DNA from: Planctellipticum variicoloris
Lineage (GTDB): Bacteria > Planctomycetota > Planctomycetia > Planctomycetales > Planctomycetaceae
DNA length: 64,000 bases
Direction of reading: 5' to 3'
Assembly: GCF_030622045.1 (NCBI RefSeq)
Contig: NZ_CP130886.1
Coordinates: 6,394,001 to 6,458,000 of the forward strand
The notes under the pieces are model-generated. The model had not been told where the DNA came from. It saw nothing but the letters and a program-made list of their open reading frames with translations, and did not search any database. Position 1 is the stretch's first letter. Each line of letters starts with the position of its first letter. This document shows, piece after piece, positions 1 to 7,445 of this stretch. Position numbers and translations under genes: made by a program.

Positions 1-89
1 ACGAGACCGGCAGCCCGGGCCTGTCGGGCAATGTCAAGAATTCTGAGCTGTTTTTTGATAACGTGAAAGTGACGCCGCGGACGAAGTGA
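1..89 (+). CDS. 3' end of an unidentified gene (partial)
   Basis: An open frame enters from the left edge and ends at TGA 87-89. The last 28 residues end in SELFFDNVKVTPRTK. The FDNVKVT ending resembles the last strand of LamG or DUF1080-type beta-sandwich domains, which often close planctomycete secreted proteins. The piece is too short for a firm family call. It runs in the same direction as the next two genes. Confidence 0.5.
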   Translation, partial: ETGSPGLSGNVKNSELFFDNVKVTPRTK

Positions 90-132
90 CGCGGGTTTGC
101 AGGGGCGACAGATTTGCGGGGGGAGGGGCGTC

Positions 133-762
133 ATGGAAACCCTCGATGCAGTGACCGCGCGGCCGATCGGGCCGTGGGCGAACGGCATGCTGATGACGCC
201 GGAGGAGTTCGACGCGACGACAGAGTGGGATCCGGACTATCGGTACGAACTGGTGCATGGAGTCCTGATTGTTTCGCCACCTGCAGACATCGGGGAACGC
301 GACCCCAACGGTGAACTGGATTTCCTGCTACGGACGTATCAGTACAGTCATCCGCGGGGATCGGGTGTGGACAAAACGGTCTCAGAGGAGACTGTTGCAA
401 CATCCGCCGGTCGCCGGCGGATGGATCGAGCGATCTGGTGTGGCCTGGGACGGCATCCTCAGGAAGGGGATGTCCCGGCGATTGCGGTCGAGTTTGTCTC
501 GGATTCGTCACGGGACCGGCGGAGAGACTATGAATCAAAGCGACACGAGTATCTTGAGATCGGCGTCCGGGAGTACTGGGTCATCGATCGGTTCTTGCGT
601 CGCATGACGGTGTATCGGGGCGACGACGTGGCGGTCGTCGCCGAACAGGACGTTTATCGCACGGAATTGTTGCCGGGATTTGAATTGCCGCTGGGACGTC
701 TGCTGAAGCTGGCTGATGATTGGCTGGCGGGAGCGTCCGGGGGGCCGACTCCTGCTACTTGA
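133..762 (+). CDS. Uma2-family (DUF820) PD-(D/E)XK nuclease-like protein
   Basis: The 209-residue product has the Uma2/DUF820 pattern. An N-terminal YRYELVHGVLI segment is followed by AIAVEFVSDSSRD, where the Glu belongs to the PD-(D/E)XK core. Then come a conserved Lys (YESKRHEYL) and GVREYWVIDRF. The family has a restriction-endonuclease fold but its biological role is poorly known. The ATG at 133 is preferred over one at 97 because a GGGGGAGGGG purine tract lies just upstream. The gene ends 10 bases before the next one, so the two may be co-transcribed. Such proteins usually occur as many dispersed copies; no toxin or antitoxin partner is seen here. Confidence 0.85.
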   Translation: METLDAVTARPIGPWANGMLMTPEEFDATTEWDPDYRYELVHGVLIVSPPADIGERDPNGELDFLLRTYQYSHPRGSGVDKTVSEETVATSAGRRRMDRAIWCGLGRHPQEGDVPAIAVEFVSDSSRDRRRDYESKRHEYLEIGVREYWVIDRFLRRMTVYRGDDVAVVAEQDVYRTELLPGFELPLGRLLKLADDWLAGASGGPTPAT

Positions 763-772
763 AGGAACTCTC

Positions 773-2485
773 ATGGTTCGCTGGTCGTTGAGTGTGTGCC
801 TGCTGCTGGTGGTCTCAGGGACCGTGGCGGGACAGGAGAAGTTCGACCCCGTCGCCAACGCGCTGAAGGTCATTTCCGGGATGAAAGTCGGCGCGAAGGA
901 CTGGCCGCAGTGGGGCGGCAGCTACCATCGCAATAACACCCCCGAAGGGGAGAATATCCCTTCGGAGTGGAATCTGGAAACCGGCGAGAACGTTCTCTGG
1001 GCGGTTCCGCTCGGATCGCAGACCTACGGCAACCCGGTCGTCGCGAACGGCAAAGTGTACGTCGGAACCAATAACAGCTACGGCTACCTGAAGCGGTATC
1101 CCTCCAAGGTCGACCTGGGCTGTCTGCTGTGCTTTGACGAGAAGACCGGCAAGTTCCTGTGGCAGGCGAGCAGCCCGAAGCTGCCGACCGGCCGCGTGCA
1201 CGACTGGCCGCAGCAGGGAATCTGCTCGACGGTCTACTGCGAAGGGGACAAGGTCTGGTATGTGACCAGTCGCGGCGAGGTCATGTGCCTCGACGTGGAA
1301 GGCTTCCACGACGGCGAGAACGACGGTCCGTTCAAGGCGGAGCCGAACGAGAACAAAGATGAAGCCGACGTCATCTGGCGGCTCGATATGATGGGCGTTC
1401 TGGGCGTGTCCCAGCACAATATGTGCAGTTGCTCGCTCACCTGCGTCGGGGACCTGTGCTTCGTCAACACGTCGAACGGCGTCGACGAGTCCCACATTCA
1501 ACTTCCCGCCCCGAATGCCCCGAGCTTCCTCTGCCTCGATAAGAACACCGGCAAGGTGCTGTGGCAGGACAACAGCCCGGGGTTGAATATCCTGCACGGC
1601 CAGTGGTCTTCGCCGCTGTATTTCGAGACGAAGGGCCAGGCCCAGGTCGTCTTTGGCGCCGGCGACGGGTGGATCTACAGCTTCGATCCCAAGGGTGACG
1701 GCAACGGCAACCCGTATCTGCTGTGGAAGTTCGACGCCAACCCGAAGGATTCGCTGTACCTGCTGGGCGGGCGGGCGACGCGCAACCACATTATCGGAAC
1801 TCCGATCTTCTACGACGGCCACGTCTATGCGGCGGTCGGCGAAGATCCGGAGCACGGCGAAGGGGTGGGCCACCTGTACTGCATCGATCCGAACCGTCGG
1901 GGCGACGTCGGCCCGGAGCTGGCGTTCGACAAGGACGGGAAAGAGCTTGCGCCGCGGCGTCTGCAGGATATCGATGTGAAGAAGGGTGAAACGGCGAAGC
2001 CGAACCCCAATTCAGCCGTCGTCTGGCACTATTCCGCCATCGACACCAACAAGAACGGCAAAATGGACTTCGAGGAGACCATGCACCGGACGATCGGGAG
2101 CGCGGCGATCAAGGACGATCTGCTCTTCATCGTCGACTTCAGCGGCCTGGTCCATTGCCTCGACGCGAAGAAGGTCGTCGACGGGAAGCCGGTGGTCTAC
2201 TGGACCCACGACATGTTCGCCGCGTCGTGGGGATCGCCCTTGATCGTGGATGGCAAGGTGTATTGCGGCGACGAAGATGGCGACATCACGATCTTCGAAC
2301 TGTCGAAGGATCTCAACATCATCGCCGAGATCAACATGGTCAATTCGATCTACAGCACGCCGGTCGTGGCGAACGACACGCTGTTTATCTCCAACAAGTC
2401 GACGCTGTTTGCGATCAAGCAGGGTGCGAAGCTGGAGGGGGGCGTGAAAGAGGATCGCCGGGCTGCGGGCGGCGACTCCGAGTGA
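773..2485 (+). CDS. Secreted PQQ-like beta-propeller protein with an EF-hand loop
   Basis: This 570-residue protein starts with a signal peptide (hydrophobic core LSVCLLLVVSG, likely cleavage near VAG-QE). It continues as a PQQ/BamB-like propeller. Typical blade motifs are visible: NPVVANGKVYVGT, LLCFDEKTGKFLWQ, SPLIVDGKVYCGDEDGD and STPVVANDTLFI. Near residues 424-435 lies DTNKNGKMDFEE, a textbook 12-residue EF-hand calcium loop. The family is common in planctomycetes as exported proteins of unclear substrate, and enzymatic PQQ use is not implied. The start at 773 has GAAGGA upstream. A strong terminator follows at 2514. Confidence 0.85.
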   Translation: MVRWSLSVCLLLVVSGTVAGQEKFDPVANALKVISGMKVGAKDWPQWGGSYHRNNTPEGENIPSEWNLETGENVLWAVPLGSQTYGNPVVANGKVYVGTNNSYGYLKRYPSKVDLGCLLCFDEKTGKFLWQASSPKLPTGRVHDWPQQGICSTVYCEGDKVWYVTSRGEVMCLDVEGFHDGENDGPFKAEPNENKDEADVIWRLDMMGVLGVSQHNMCSCSLTCVGDLCFVNTSNGVDESHIQLPAPNAPSFLCLDKNTGKVLWQDNSPGLNILHGQWSSPLYFETKGQAQVVFGAGDGWIYSFDPKGDGNGNPYLLWKFDANPKDSLYLLGGRATRNHIIGTPIFYDGHVYAAVGEDPEHGEGVGHLYCIDPNRRGDVGPELAFDKDGKELAPRRLQDIDVKKGETAKPNPNSAVVWHYSAIDTNKNGKMDFEETMHRTIGSAAIKDDLLFIVDFSGLVHCLDAKKVVDGKPVVYWTHDMFAASWGSPLIVDGKVYCGDEDGDITIFELSKDLNIIAEINMVNSIYSTPVVANDTLFISNKSTLFAIKQGAKLEGGVKEDRRAAGGDSE

Positions 2486-2513
2486 TCTCGACCTGACTGC
2501 CGTATTCTGACGC

Positions 2514-2546
2514 GAGCCCGGGGGTTTTCTCCGGGCTCGTTTTGTT
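2514..2546 (+). terminator. Rho-independent terminator after the propeller gene
   Basis: GAGCCCGG (2514-2521) pairs perfectly with CCGGGCTC (2531-2538) around a 9-base loop, followed by GTTTTGTT. It lies 28 bases after the stop at 2485 and just before the left inverted repeat of the next element. Confidence 0.85.
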
Positions 2547-2566
2547 GACCGCGGAGATTCAGCTCT

Positions 2567-2598
2567 CGTTCCCAGGCTCCGCCTGGGCTGCGCGAAAT
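2567..2598 (+). repeat. Left 32-bp inverted repeat of the element
   Basis: It is identical to the reverse complement of 4275-4306 over all 32 bases. It includes a 7-bp-arm palindrome with a TCC centre. Confidence 0.85.
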
Positions 2599-2678
2599 CC
2601 GTCGTTTTCAGGGGCAATTGGCCTCGGCGAATCGTCGCGTTTTTGTTCCACTGGGCTTTTTGTTCAAGGAGGAACGTC

Positions 2679-2933
2679 ATGACCTGCGAAACCAGCGAAA
2701 CAGCCGTCGCCCGGTATTCGTCGCCGGCGGGCAAGTTGGTGCGGTTCTTCGAGCGGAGTCGCAATCGGTGGAAGGCGAAGTCCGGCCAGTGGAAGCGAAC
2801 CTGCAAGCTCCTGCAGAACCAGACCCGCGCCGTCGAGAAGAGCCGCGCGATGTGGCGCACGCGGGCCGCCGCGGCCGAACGCCGCGCGGCGGACCTGGAA
2901 CGTGAGATCGCCGCCTTAAAATCCGGGCGCTGA
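2679..2933 (+). CDS. N-terminal part of a split planctomycete transposase-like protein
   Basis: This 84-residue basic, coiled-coil product carries the motifs FFERSRNRWKAK, QNQTRAVEKSRAMW and ERRAADLEREIAALK. The ATG at 2679 has an ideal AAGGAGG at 2666-2672. From memory of the family, similar segments form the N terminus of single proteins of about 530 residues in planctomycetes, upstream of a DDE-like core. Here a TGA (2931-2933) closes the frame, and the core continues in the +1 frame, which is open from 2920. Joining the two frames would give about 530 residues. Either programmed +1 frameshifting or a one-base mutation could explain the split. Confidence 0.65.
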   Translation: MTCETSETAVARYSSPAGKLVRFFERSRNRWKAKSGQWKRTCKLLQNQTRAVEKSRAMWRTRAAAAERRAADLEREIAALKSGR

Positions 2934-3021
2934 CCGGGTCGCCGACGCAGCCCCTGGCCCCCTCCCGGACGCCGTCCGACCGGCCCATCATGCGTATTCG
3001 GCAGCGGCCATCGGCCTGACG

Positions 3022-4272
3022 TTGCAGTTCTGTCTGGCCGGAGCGGTCAGCTTTCGCGGCTGCCGGGCGGTGGTCGAACTGCTGCGGGACAGCCTGCCCC
3101 AGTTCCGGGGGGCTCCTGCGGCCAATACTGCGGAAGCGTGGCTGCTGCGGCTGGGACTGCACGAGTTGCGGCGGCCCAAGGAATTCGCCGCCGACTGGGT
3201 GTTCCTCGTCGACCACACGCTGCAACTGGGGTCGCGGAAGTGTCTGGTCATCGCGGGGCTGCGATTGTCGGCGTGGAAAGCGCTGACGGCGCCGCTGACG
3301 CACCAGGATCTGACGCTGCTGGCGCTGCAGCCGGTCGAAAAATCCAGCGGCGAGATCGTCCAGCGGCAGCTCGCGGCTGCGGCCGGGCTGGTCGGCGTGC
3401 CGGCCGCCATCCTCAGCGACGAGGGTTCGGATCTTCTCGGCGGCGCTCAGCGTTTCCGCGAACAGCACCCGACGACGCAGGTGCTGCACGACATCGCCCA
3501 CAAGACGGCGATCGTGCTCAAGCACGAACTGCTCGCCGATCCGCGGTGGATCGCGTTCGTCAAACACTGCGGGCAGACGCAGCCACGGGTGAAGCAGACG
3601 GAACTCGGACACCTTGCTCCCCCCACGCAGAAAGTCAAAGGGCGTTACTTGAACTTGGGGCCGCTGATCGGCTGGGGCGCCCGCATGCTGCGGCTGATCG
3701 ACACGCCCGCGGCCGAACGTCCCGCGGGTCTCGACCTGACGCGGCTCGAGGAGAAGTTCGGCTGGATCCGCGACTTCCGGGAGGCGCTCGTGGACTGGAA
3801 CGACTTGCAGGCGGTCAAGGACCACATGCTGGAGTTCCTGCGCGTGGCGGGCTACCACGCCGCCGCCGGCGAGACGCTGCGCCGGCAACTGGAGACGGTG
3901 GCCCGAACGCCTGCCGGTGAGCGTGCGGCGGCGCGGCTGGTGGAGTTCGTGAGCGAGCAGTCGAGCGGCGTGCTCCCCGGACAGAGTCTGCCGGCCAGCA
4001 GCGAAGTGCTGGAATCGCTGATCGGCAAGGGCAAGCGTTTGCAGGGCCAGCACAGCCGCGGCGGCTTTACGAAACTGATTCTGGGGATGGCCGCGTCGGT
4101 CGTGCGGATCAGCGAGGAAAAGATCTGCGAAGCCCTGAACGCCGTGCGGCATCGCGACCTGCTCGCGTGGATCGACGACCACTTAGGCAAGTCGCTGACA
4201 GCCCAGCGCCGCCAGGCCCTCCCCGTCCTTCCAGGAACAAAAGCCGGATCAACCGGGACCGCCAACAATTGA
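3022..4272 (+). CDS. DDE-like core of the split transposase-like protein
   Basis: The first possible start in this frame is TTG 3022 (416 residues). The frame is open back to 2920, and the extra residues (HHAYSAAAIGLTLQF) look like conserved family sequence, so translation probably enters from the upstream frame. RNase H-fold style acidic positions are visible: WVFLVDHTLQLG, AILSDEGSDLLGG and LHDIAHKTAIVLKHEL. The gene is not an IS family I can name. It lies within perfect 32-bp inverted repeats and ends 2 bases before the right one. It may be a pseudogene if the frame break is a mutation. Confidence 0.65.
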   Translation: MQFCLAGAVSFRGCRAVVELLRDSLPQFRGAPAANTAEAWLLRLGLHELRRPKEFAADWVFLVDHTLQLGSRKCLVIAGLRLSAWKALTAPLTHQDLTLLALQPVEKSSGEIVQRQLAAAAGLVGVPAAILSDEGSDLLGGAQRFREQHPTTQVLHDIAHKTAIVLKHELLADPRWIAFVKHCGQTQPRVKQTELGHLAPPTQKVKGRYLNLGPLIGWGARMLRLIDTPAAERPAGLDLTRLEEKFGWIRDFREALVDWNDLQAVKDHMLEFLRVAGYHAAAGETLRRQLETVARTPAGERAAARLVEFVSEQSSGVLPGQSLPASSEVLESLIGKGKRLQGQHSRGGFTKLILGMAASVVRISEEKICEALNAVRHRDLLAWIDDHLGKSLTAQRRQALPVLPGTKAGSTGTANN

Positions 4273-4274
4273 CG

Positions 4275-4306
4275 ATTTCGCGCAGCCCAGGCTCCGCCTG
4301 GGAACG
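4275..4306 (-). repeat. Right 32-bp inverted repeat of the element
   Basis: It is the perfect reverse complement of 2567-2598. Further REP-like palindromes with the same GGCGGAGCC centre follow it. Confidence 0.85.
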
Positions 4307-4357
4307 TCGTCTGCGGACGCTCTGCGTCCTCCGGCCGACTTGCTTTCTGACCCAAGG

Positions 4358-4403
4358 CGAGGCGGAGCCTCGGAAGAGGGCGTGCCCATGCGGAGCCTGG
4401 GCA
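4358..4403. repeat. Two REP-like palindromes between the element and the Ldh gene
   Basis: CGAGGCGGAGCCTCG (4358-4372) is a perfect palindrome around GGA. TGCCCATGCGGAGCCTGGGCA (4383-4403) is a second palindrome with one mismatch. Both share the GCGGAGCC core with the element's inverted repeats. They sit just beyond the 3' end of the minus-strand Ldh gene and could fold at the end of its transcript. Confidence 0.65.
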
Positions 4404-4411
4404 TGAGGAGG

Positions 4412-5428
4412 CTATTCCCAGGGGATCGGCTGCTTTGCGGCCGCCAGGAGCGGGGCGAGCTCTTCCAGGTCGCAGCGGTGCAGGAGGACTTCGCCCGATT
4501 CCGCGGGCCGGGGGGGAAACAGCTCGGGGAGGTGCGGTCGCCAGACCTCCGAGGCGGCGGTCCACTCTTCGTACAGGCGCTCGGTCGAGCCGAACCGGGC
4601 CGGGTCGATCAGCACGCAGACGTGTTCGCTGCCGTCGCAGAAGTGGGTGCGCTTCCGCTTGTGGAGCGGCAGGCGACTGCCGGTCAGGCCGGTCGTCAGG
4701 GCGGAGGACATGAGGGCCAGGCCGATGCCGCACAGCCCTCCCGCGGGGCGGAGCAGGTCGGCCTCGGCGGCGGCCGATGCGGGTTGTCCGTCGGCGGTCC
4801 AGGCGGTGGCGTCGGGGAGCGCGGCTCCCAGTTGCTGCTGGCGCTGCAGACCGGCGGCGGAAACGGAGGCGGCGGTCATCGAGCAGGACCAGCCGGTTCC
4901 GTCGCGGGTGGGGACGCCGACGGCGACCGGATGATCCCCCAGAATGGCGCGGCTGGCGAGGAGGCCGGTCGTATTGGCCTTGCCGGTGCTGGTCGTCAGG
5001 ATGGCCAGGAACCCCTGCCGGGCGGCCAGCCCGGTGTAGACGGCCGATTCTCCGCAGGGCTGGCTGTTGCGGACGGCGATGACCGCCACGCCAACTTCGC
5101 GGGCCTTGTCGACCGCCAGCGTCATCGCCCGCGAGACGGCGACGTGCCCCATGCCGGTACTGCCGTCAAGCAGGGCGCCGGCGGGGAAGTCGACGGTGGT
5201 CAGGACGCGGGCGCGCGGGTCGATGTCGCCCGAATCCATGGCCTCGAGCAGTCGGGGCAGGGTGCGGAGCCCGTGTTCGTGGCGGCCGAGGAGTTCGGTG
5301 TCGAGGAGCCTGTCGATCGCAATGTCGGCTTCCGCGGCGAACATCCCCTTCCGGATGAGCAATCTGGCGAGGGGGGGACGCAAGGTGTCGCGGGGCAGAA
5401 CGACAGTCGCAGACGGGACATCCGGCAT
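4412..5428 (-). CDS. Ldh-family (malate/L-lactate dehydrogenase type) oxidoreductase
   Basis: The 338-residue product fits the Ldh_2 family of NAD(P)-dependent 2-hydroxyacid dehydrogenases (malate, L-lactate, ureidoglycolate and related enzymes). Visible motifs are LLGRHEHGLRTLPRLLEAM, corresponding to the family's D/E-x-HG region, the central VAVIAVRNSQPCGESAVYTG, and the late GGLCGIGLALM. The substrate cannot be inferred. The ATG at 5428 places the start close to the usual family N terminus. A GTG at 5491 would add 21 low-complexity residues. Neither has a clear ribosome site. The neighbours are unrelated, so it is probably monocistronic. Confidence 0.8.
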   Translation of the reverse strand: MPDVPSATVVLPRDTLRPPLARLLIRKGMFAAEADIAIDRLLDTELLGRHEHGLRTLPRLLEAMDSGDIDPRARVLTTVDFPAGALLDGSTGMGHVAVSRAMTLAVDKAREVGVAVIAVRNSQPCGESAVYTGLAARQGFLAILTTSTGKANTTGLLASRAILGDHPVAVGVPTRDGTGWSCSMTAASVSAAGLQRQQQLGAALPDATAWTADGQPASAAAEADLLRPAGGLCGIGLALMSSALTTGLTGSRLPLHKRKRTHFCDGSEHVCVLIDPARFGSTERLYEEWTAASEVWRPHLPELFPPRPAESGEVLLHRCDLEELAPLLAAAKQPIPWE

Positions 5429-5491
5429 GAGCAGATCCGACGCAGGAGCAGACGACGCGGTTAAGGACGTCTCCCTATCAGAACCAACCAC

Positions 5492-5816
5492 CGGACAATG
5501 GGCAAGTACCGCTGGCCGCGGCCCGGCCGCCTTACGCGGCCCGTGTGCGGACTCAGAGATGGGTTGGGGATGGTTGCCGCATTCCGCTGCGATGGGGAGA
5601 GCACTGGCGGGCGAGCCCCCCGCGGCACGGGGGCGGACTCGAAGTCAGGCTGGGCGTGGATGTCACATGCCGCGGCGGCGGGGAGAGTGCCGGTGTGCGG
5701 GGGGCTCCGGGCGCTGACGCTTCCGGCTCCTTGGGGCGCAGGCGGGAGGGGGTGCCTGGGCCGTCTTCAGCACGCGGCCAATTCGGTCAGGAACAATTCC
5801 CACGGGCAAGAGCAAC
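5492..5816. other. Intergenic stretch, no gene seen
   Basis: I see no coding region with a credible start here. It must hold the promoters of the divergent Ldh and 64-aa genes, but no convincing -35/-10 pair stands out. Confidence 0.5.
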
Positions 5817-6011
5817 ATGGCAAAATCAGGACGACCGCGGATCGGATCGCAATCCGAAGGGAGACGATTGAAACGCCTGGGCGTGGATCTGGAGACCCGC
5901 GACTGGCTGCTCCTCGATCGACACGCAGCCCAGTCAGGCTCGACGCTGGCCGACCTGGCCCGCCGCCACCTGGAACCGCTGCTGAAGCGGCTGAGACAGT
6001 CCGCCGGCTGA
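5817..6011 (+). CDS. 64-aa basic protein, possible ribbon-helix-helix type
   Basis: This small basic protein begins with a Lys/Arg-rich tail (MAKSGRPRIGSQSEGRRLKR). A predicted strand (LGVDLETRDW) and two helices (LLLDRHAAQSGSTLADLARR and HLEPLLKRLRQ) follow. The order and the STLADLARR segment resemble small RHH-type DNA-binding proteins. I do not recognise a named family. A strong terminator begins 21 bases after the stop, which supports a real single-gene unit. No partner toxin is adjacent. Confidence 0.6.
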   Translation: MAKSGRPRIGSQSEGRRLKRLGVDLETRDWLLLDRHAAQSGSTLADLARRHLEPLLKRLRQSAG

Positions 6012-6032
6012 CCCGGCGCCCAGGAAACGCCA

Positions 6033-6075
6033 ACGCCCGCCGGTCTGTGAAACCCGGCGGGCGTTCGTTTCTGTG
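6033..6075 (+). terminator. Rho-independent terminator after the 64-aa gene
   Basis: ACGCCCGCCGG (6033-6043) pairs perfectly with CCGGCGGGCGT (6054-6064) over a 10-base loop, then TCGTTTCTGTG. Confidence 0.85.
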
Positions 6076-6105
6076 CTCAACGGTAACAAGGAGTTACCGT
6101 TGCGA
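6076..6105. repeat. Palindromic direct repeat, copy 1
   Basis: CAACGGTAAC (6078-6087) and GTTACCGTTG (6093-6102) form a perfect 10-bp dyad. The surrounding 30 bases match 6521-6550 at 25 of 30 positions in direct orientation. The two copies bracket the 56-aa gene. Confidence 0.6.
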
Positions 6106-6140
6106 GGGGGCCTTCCGTGGCCGCCGCCGATCACTGCCGG

Positions 6141-6311
6141 CTAGTCGACGTCTTCGGTGACCAGTTCGATGATCTCCCCTTCGACGTCGTCCCAGTCTTC
6201 GTCCCCTTTCCATTCGCTCCTCGCGTCGTCGAGCCACTTCCGGATCTGGGCGGCGAGTTCGAACTTCACGGCAGTCTGCTGCTGGCGGATCTGAATCTGC
6301 TCGACGGTCAT
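6141..6311 (-). CDS. Acidic 56-aa hypothetical protein
   Basis: This reading frame encodes a 56-residue, strongly acidic protein. A helical N-terminal half (MTVEQIQIRQQQTAVKFELA) is followed by AAQIRKWLDDARSEWKG, and the C-terminal half is rich in Asp, Glu and Trp, ending ELVTEDVD. A clean AGGAG lies 7 bases upstream of the ATG on the minus strand, and third codon positions are GC-rich as in neighbouring genes. I do not recognise a family. An acidic small protein could bind a basic partner or nucleic-acid-binding protein, but nothing here shows that. Confidence 0.6.
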   Translation of the reverse strand: MTVEQIQIRQQQTAVKFELAAQIRKWLDDARSEWKGDEDWDDVEGEIIELVTEDVD

Positions 6312-6831
6312 TTCAAGGCTCCTGGCGGGGGGTTAATTGTCGTCGTCAACGCGGACAACTCTATCCCCGTCCCGGACCGCCTCAAGGTCGGGAAATGCCG
6401 TTTTCCAGCCGGAAACGTGCCGATTCCGGCTAACCTCAAGCCGAGCAATCGCCCGCGGCTTTCCGGTTTTTTTCCTGGGGACGATCGGCCGTCATTCGCG
6501 TTCGCGTCCCGGCCTCTTCCCTCAACGGTATCGAGAAGTTAGCGTTGGGAGACGGTGCCCAGCGTGCGGCGTGCTGATCGTCCATCAGCGCGAGGACGGC
6601 AGTGCTCGCTCCACGCCGAGGCTCCTCAGGCTCGATAGATGGTGACGACGAACTTACAGGCCGCTAACATTTGACTTGCGACAAACACTTGTGAGCCAGT
6701 CAGGTCGTATCCCTGCGGCCTCCGGGGAACACGGGGAAGCGTCCGATTAGCGAGTTCGCTGCGAGGATCCGGTGCTCCCTTCCAAGAGACAAATTGACAC
6801 GGAGGTAGCCAGACGAGGCATGGTGTCGATC
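6312..6831. other. Intergenic stretch with the second palindromic repeat
   Basis: No supported gene lies in these 520 bases. The promoter of the minus-strand 56-aa gene should lie at its left end. It includes the copy-2 repeat at 6521-6550. A TTGACT occurs near 6670 but no matching -10 box was found. Confidence 0.5.
6521..6550. repeat. Palindromic direct repeat, copy 2
   Basis: This 30-base copy of 6076-6105 has five substitutions, which weaken the dyad. Same orientation as copy 1. Confidence 0.55.
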
Positions 6832-7203
6832 ATGAACGACACCAAGTGGCACGAGTTGCAGAGCGCAGTGCAAAATGACTTGCCATTCTCACCTCCCTAT
6901 CAGATCAAGGCGGTCTTGAATCATCGTCCCGAGCCCAAGCACTTCGACTCCGATGTTGAGTACTTTGGCGATTGGAGCGACGAATGCCTCACTCCATTTT
7001 ACGTGATCGAATGGATTCGGATTCGTCCACGCTTTCTTCGCGGACGGGGACGGCTTGTAGCCCCGGAAGTCCACAGCGTCGATTCCGAGTTTTTGGCGAT
7101 TCTTCATCGTTTTGACATTCCGCACCGCTGCGACGAGGTCTCGATCTGGGTTTTCGGCTACGCGTCGTCGACAGGCGATTTCAAGAGGGGTGGCGAACGG
7201 TAA
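6832..7203 (+). CDS. DUF6678-like small protein
   Basis: The 123-residue product begins MNDTKWHELQSAV and contains FGDWSDE, FYVIEWIRIRP and FLAILHRFDIPHRC, then IWVFGYASS. The NDTKW start, the IEW segment and the closing hydrophobic-GY motif resemble DUF6678, a small family with no assigned function. The match is from memory and not certain. ATGs at 6772 and 6820 are alternative starts. It sits among orphan genes of uneven type, upstream of an IS630 copy. Confidence 0.6.
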   Translation: MNDTKWHELQSAVQNDLPFSPPYQIKAVLNHRPEPKHFDSDVEYFGDWSDECLTPFYVIEWIRIRPRFLRGRGRLVAPEVHSVDSEFLAILHRFDIPHRCDEVSIWVFGYASSTGDFKRGGER

Positions 7204-7445
7204 CCGGATGGTTCGCTCTGAGACTGATTCAGAATCATCGGCGGCTGGATCCAGTCGCTGGCCTTTGCATCACGAATCCGCGCGCTGATCGGCTATCCGC
7301 ACGCACGCGGGGACGACTCACCCGAGCCACGCCCGCAGGTCCGGGCGGCCGGCGTTCGCCGCGCGCTGATAGGTAGTTACCGCGCGAGTGATCCGGCCTC
7401 AGAGCCCGTACGCGACATTCTTGCCGTGGCCGCTGCCACGTCAGA

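Larger units (their letters stand above)
2567..4306 (+). mobile_element. 1.74-kb inverted-repeat-bounded element with a transposase-like gene
   Basis: Two perfect 32-bp inverted copies bound this block, at 2567-2598 and 4275-4306. Each contains the palindrome CCCAGGCTCCGCCTGGG next to CTGCGCGAAAT on the inner side. The protein-coding content fills the interior: the last stop codon (4270-4272) is 2 bases from the right repeat. No target-site duplication is evident just outside the repeats. The compact layout and the DDE-like protein argue for an insertion element. However, the bounding repeats are also REP-like palindromes, so chance flanking by REP sequences is possible. Confidence 0.6.

Noticed and set aside
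6117-6542. Plus-strand frame of 141 codons
   Set aside because: It is antisense to the 56-aa gene, which has the better ribosome site. The right half is Pro/Ser/Arg-rich and lacks any family signal.
6076-6550. Possible integron cassette sites
   Set aside because: The palindromes are only 30 bases, the GTTRRRY core is imperfect in both copies, and no tyrosine integrase lies in the window.
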